From NCBI GenBank assembly GCA_045132775.1, contig JBGUSX010000082.1:1-6019 (forward strand): a stretch of DNA of 6,019 bases. The letters are read 5' to 3'. Numbering within the stretch: the first letter of the stretch is position 1; each line of letters begins with the position of its first letter. Below the pieces are notes generated by a model. That model was not told the origin of the DNA. It was given only the letters and a program-made list of their open reading frames with translations, and did no database searches. Shown in pieces: positions 5,938 to 6,019 of the stretch. The position numbers and the translations under genes were made by a program. The stretch is from SVTX01 sp045132775 (lineage in GTDB: Bacteria; Bacillota; Clostridia; Oscillospirales; CAG-272).

Positions 5938-5965
5938 CCGTAGGGGAGGTGCTTGCTCCTCCCGC
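5938..5965. repeat. GC-rich hairpin resembling a dispersed intergenic repeat
   Basis: GGGAGG (5944-5949) pairs with CCTCCC (5958-5963) around TGCTTGCT, preceded by CCGTAG and followed by GC. It is sharply GC-rich in an AT-rich setting. The general pattern GTAGGGG plus a short palindrome ending CCTCCCGC resembles dispersed intergenic repeats that I associate with uncultured gut Clostridia, but copy number cannot be judged from one window. It lacks a T tract on either side, so it is a poor terminator. Confidence 0.4.
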
Positions 5966-5988
5966 TAACAAACGACTATTAAACCCTT

Positions 5989-6019
5989 ATGGCTAAAGAA
6001 GAAACAAATGCTTTAGATC
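5989..6019 (+). CDS. Possible start of a divergent gene, truncated by the window end
   Basis: An ATG at 5989 opens a frame that stays open to the window end (MAKEETNALD, ten codons plus one base). The composition, Ala/Lys/Glu at the start, is typical of a real N-terminus. There is no Shine-Dalgarno at usual distance: the upstream bases are TTAAACCCTT, and the only AGGAGG-like string is about 39 nt away inside a hairpin. Ten codons do not allow identification, and a chance frame is quite possible. Confidence 0.3.
   Translation, partial: MAKEETNALD

Larger units (their letters stand above)
5390..5988. other. AT-rich intergenic region of about 600 nt upstream of lon
   Basis: No convincing protein gene lies here. 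A 92-codon minus-strand frame (5890-5612) starts with TTG, has no ribosome site and is Asn/Thr/Ser/Arg-rich with no family resemblance, so I treat it as spurious. The region instead holds, from left to right, the lon leader and tandem promoters, a U-rich tract with terminator-like stems, a hairpin, a near-consensus minus-strand promoter, repeated TACGA/TCGTA sites and a GC-rich hairpin. In 5850-5937 I see only short imperfect pairings (GTGGGT at 5873-5878 with ACCCAC at 5929-5934) and nothing definite. Confidence 0.7.

Overview
The window looks like chromosomal sequence from a low-to-mid GC Gram-positive anaerobe, most likely an uncultured Clostridia of the Oscillospiraceae/Ruminococcaceae kind. 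This rests on the ScpA/ScpB pair, strong AAGGAGG-type ribosome sites, the gene order and protein style. The exact lineage is inference. The first 29 bases are a pure C run that looks like an assembly artefact.

Positions 60-5389 hold five complete genes, all on the minus strand and read right to left: lon (ATP-dependent protease), engB/ysxC (ribosome-assembly GTPase), a membrane site-2 protease (M50), scpA and scpB (condensin partners of SMC). Gaps are 63, 17 and 31 nt, and scpA/scpB overlap by 4 nt (ATGA), so a single operon driven from upstream of lon is likely. Together they are housekeeping functions: protein quality control, large-subunit biogenesis, membrane proteolysis and chromosome compaction/segregation. 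All recognisable catalytic and nucleotide-binding motifs are intact.

Positions 5390-5988 are an AT-rich, non-coding stretch of about 600 nt and are the most interesting part. Reading toward lon it holds: two tandem 17-bp inverted repeats (TACGA-N7-TCGTA, 48 bp apart) plus a third half site; a near-consensus promoter (TTTACA-N17-TATAAT); a hairpin just after the predicted start; a structured segment in which one arm (GTTGTGC) can pair with either of two upstream arms immediately before a U-rich tract; then a second, lon-proximal promoter region with two tandem extended -10 boxes. This reads as a candidate small RNA or a lon leader attenuator under operator control. It is inferred only from inspection of one sequence.

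The right end (5938-6019) has a GC-rich hairpin resembling dispersed intergenic repeats and the possible first ten codons of a divergent plus-strand gene. No mobile element, tRNA, rRNA or CRISPR array was seen.
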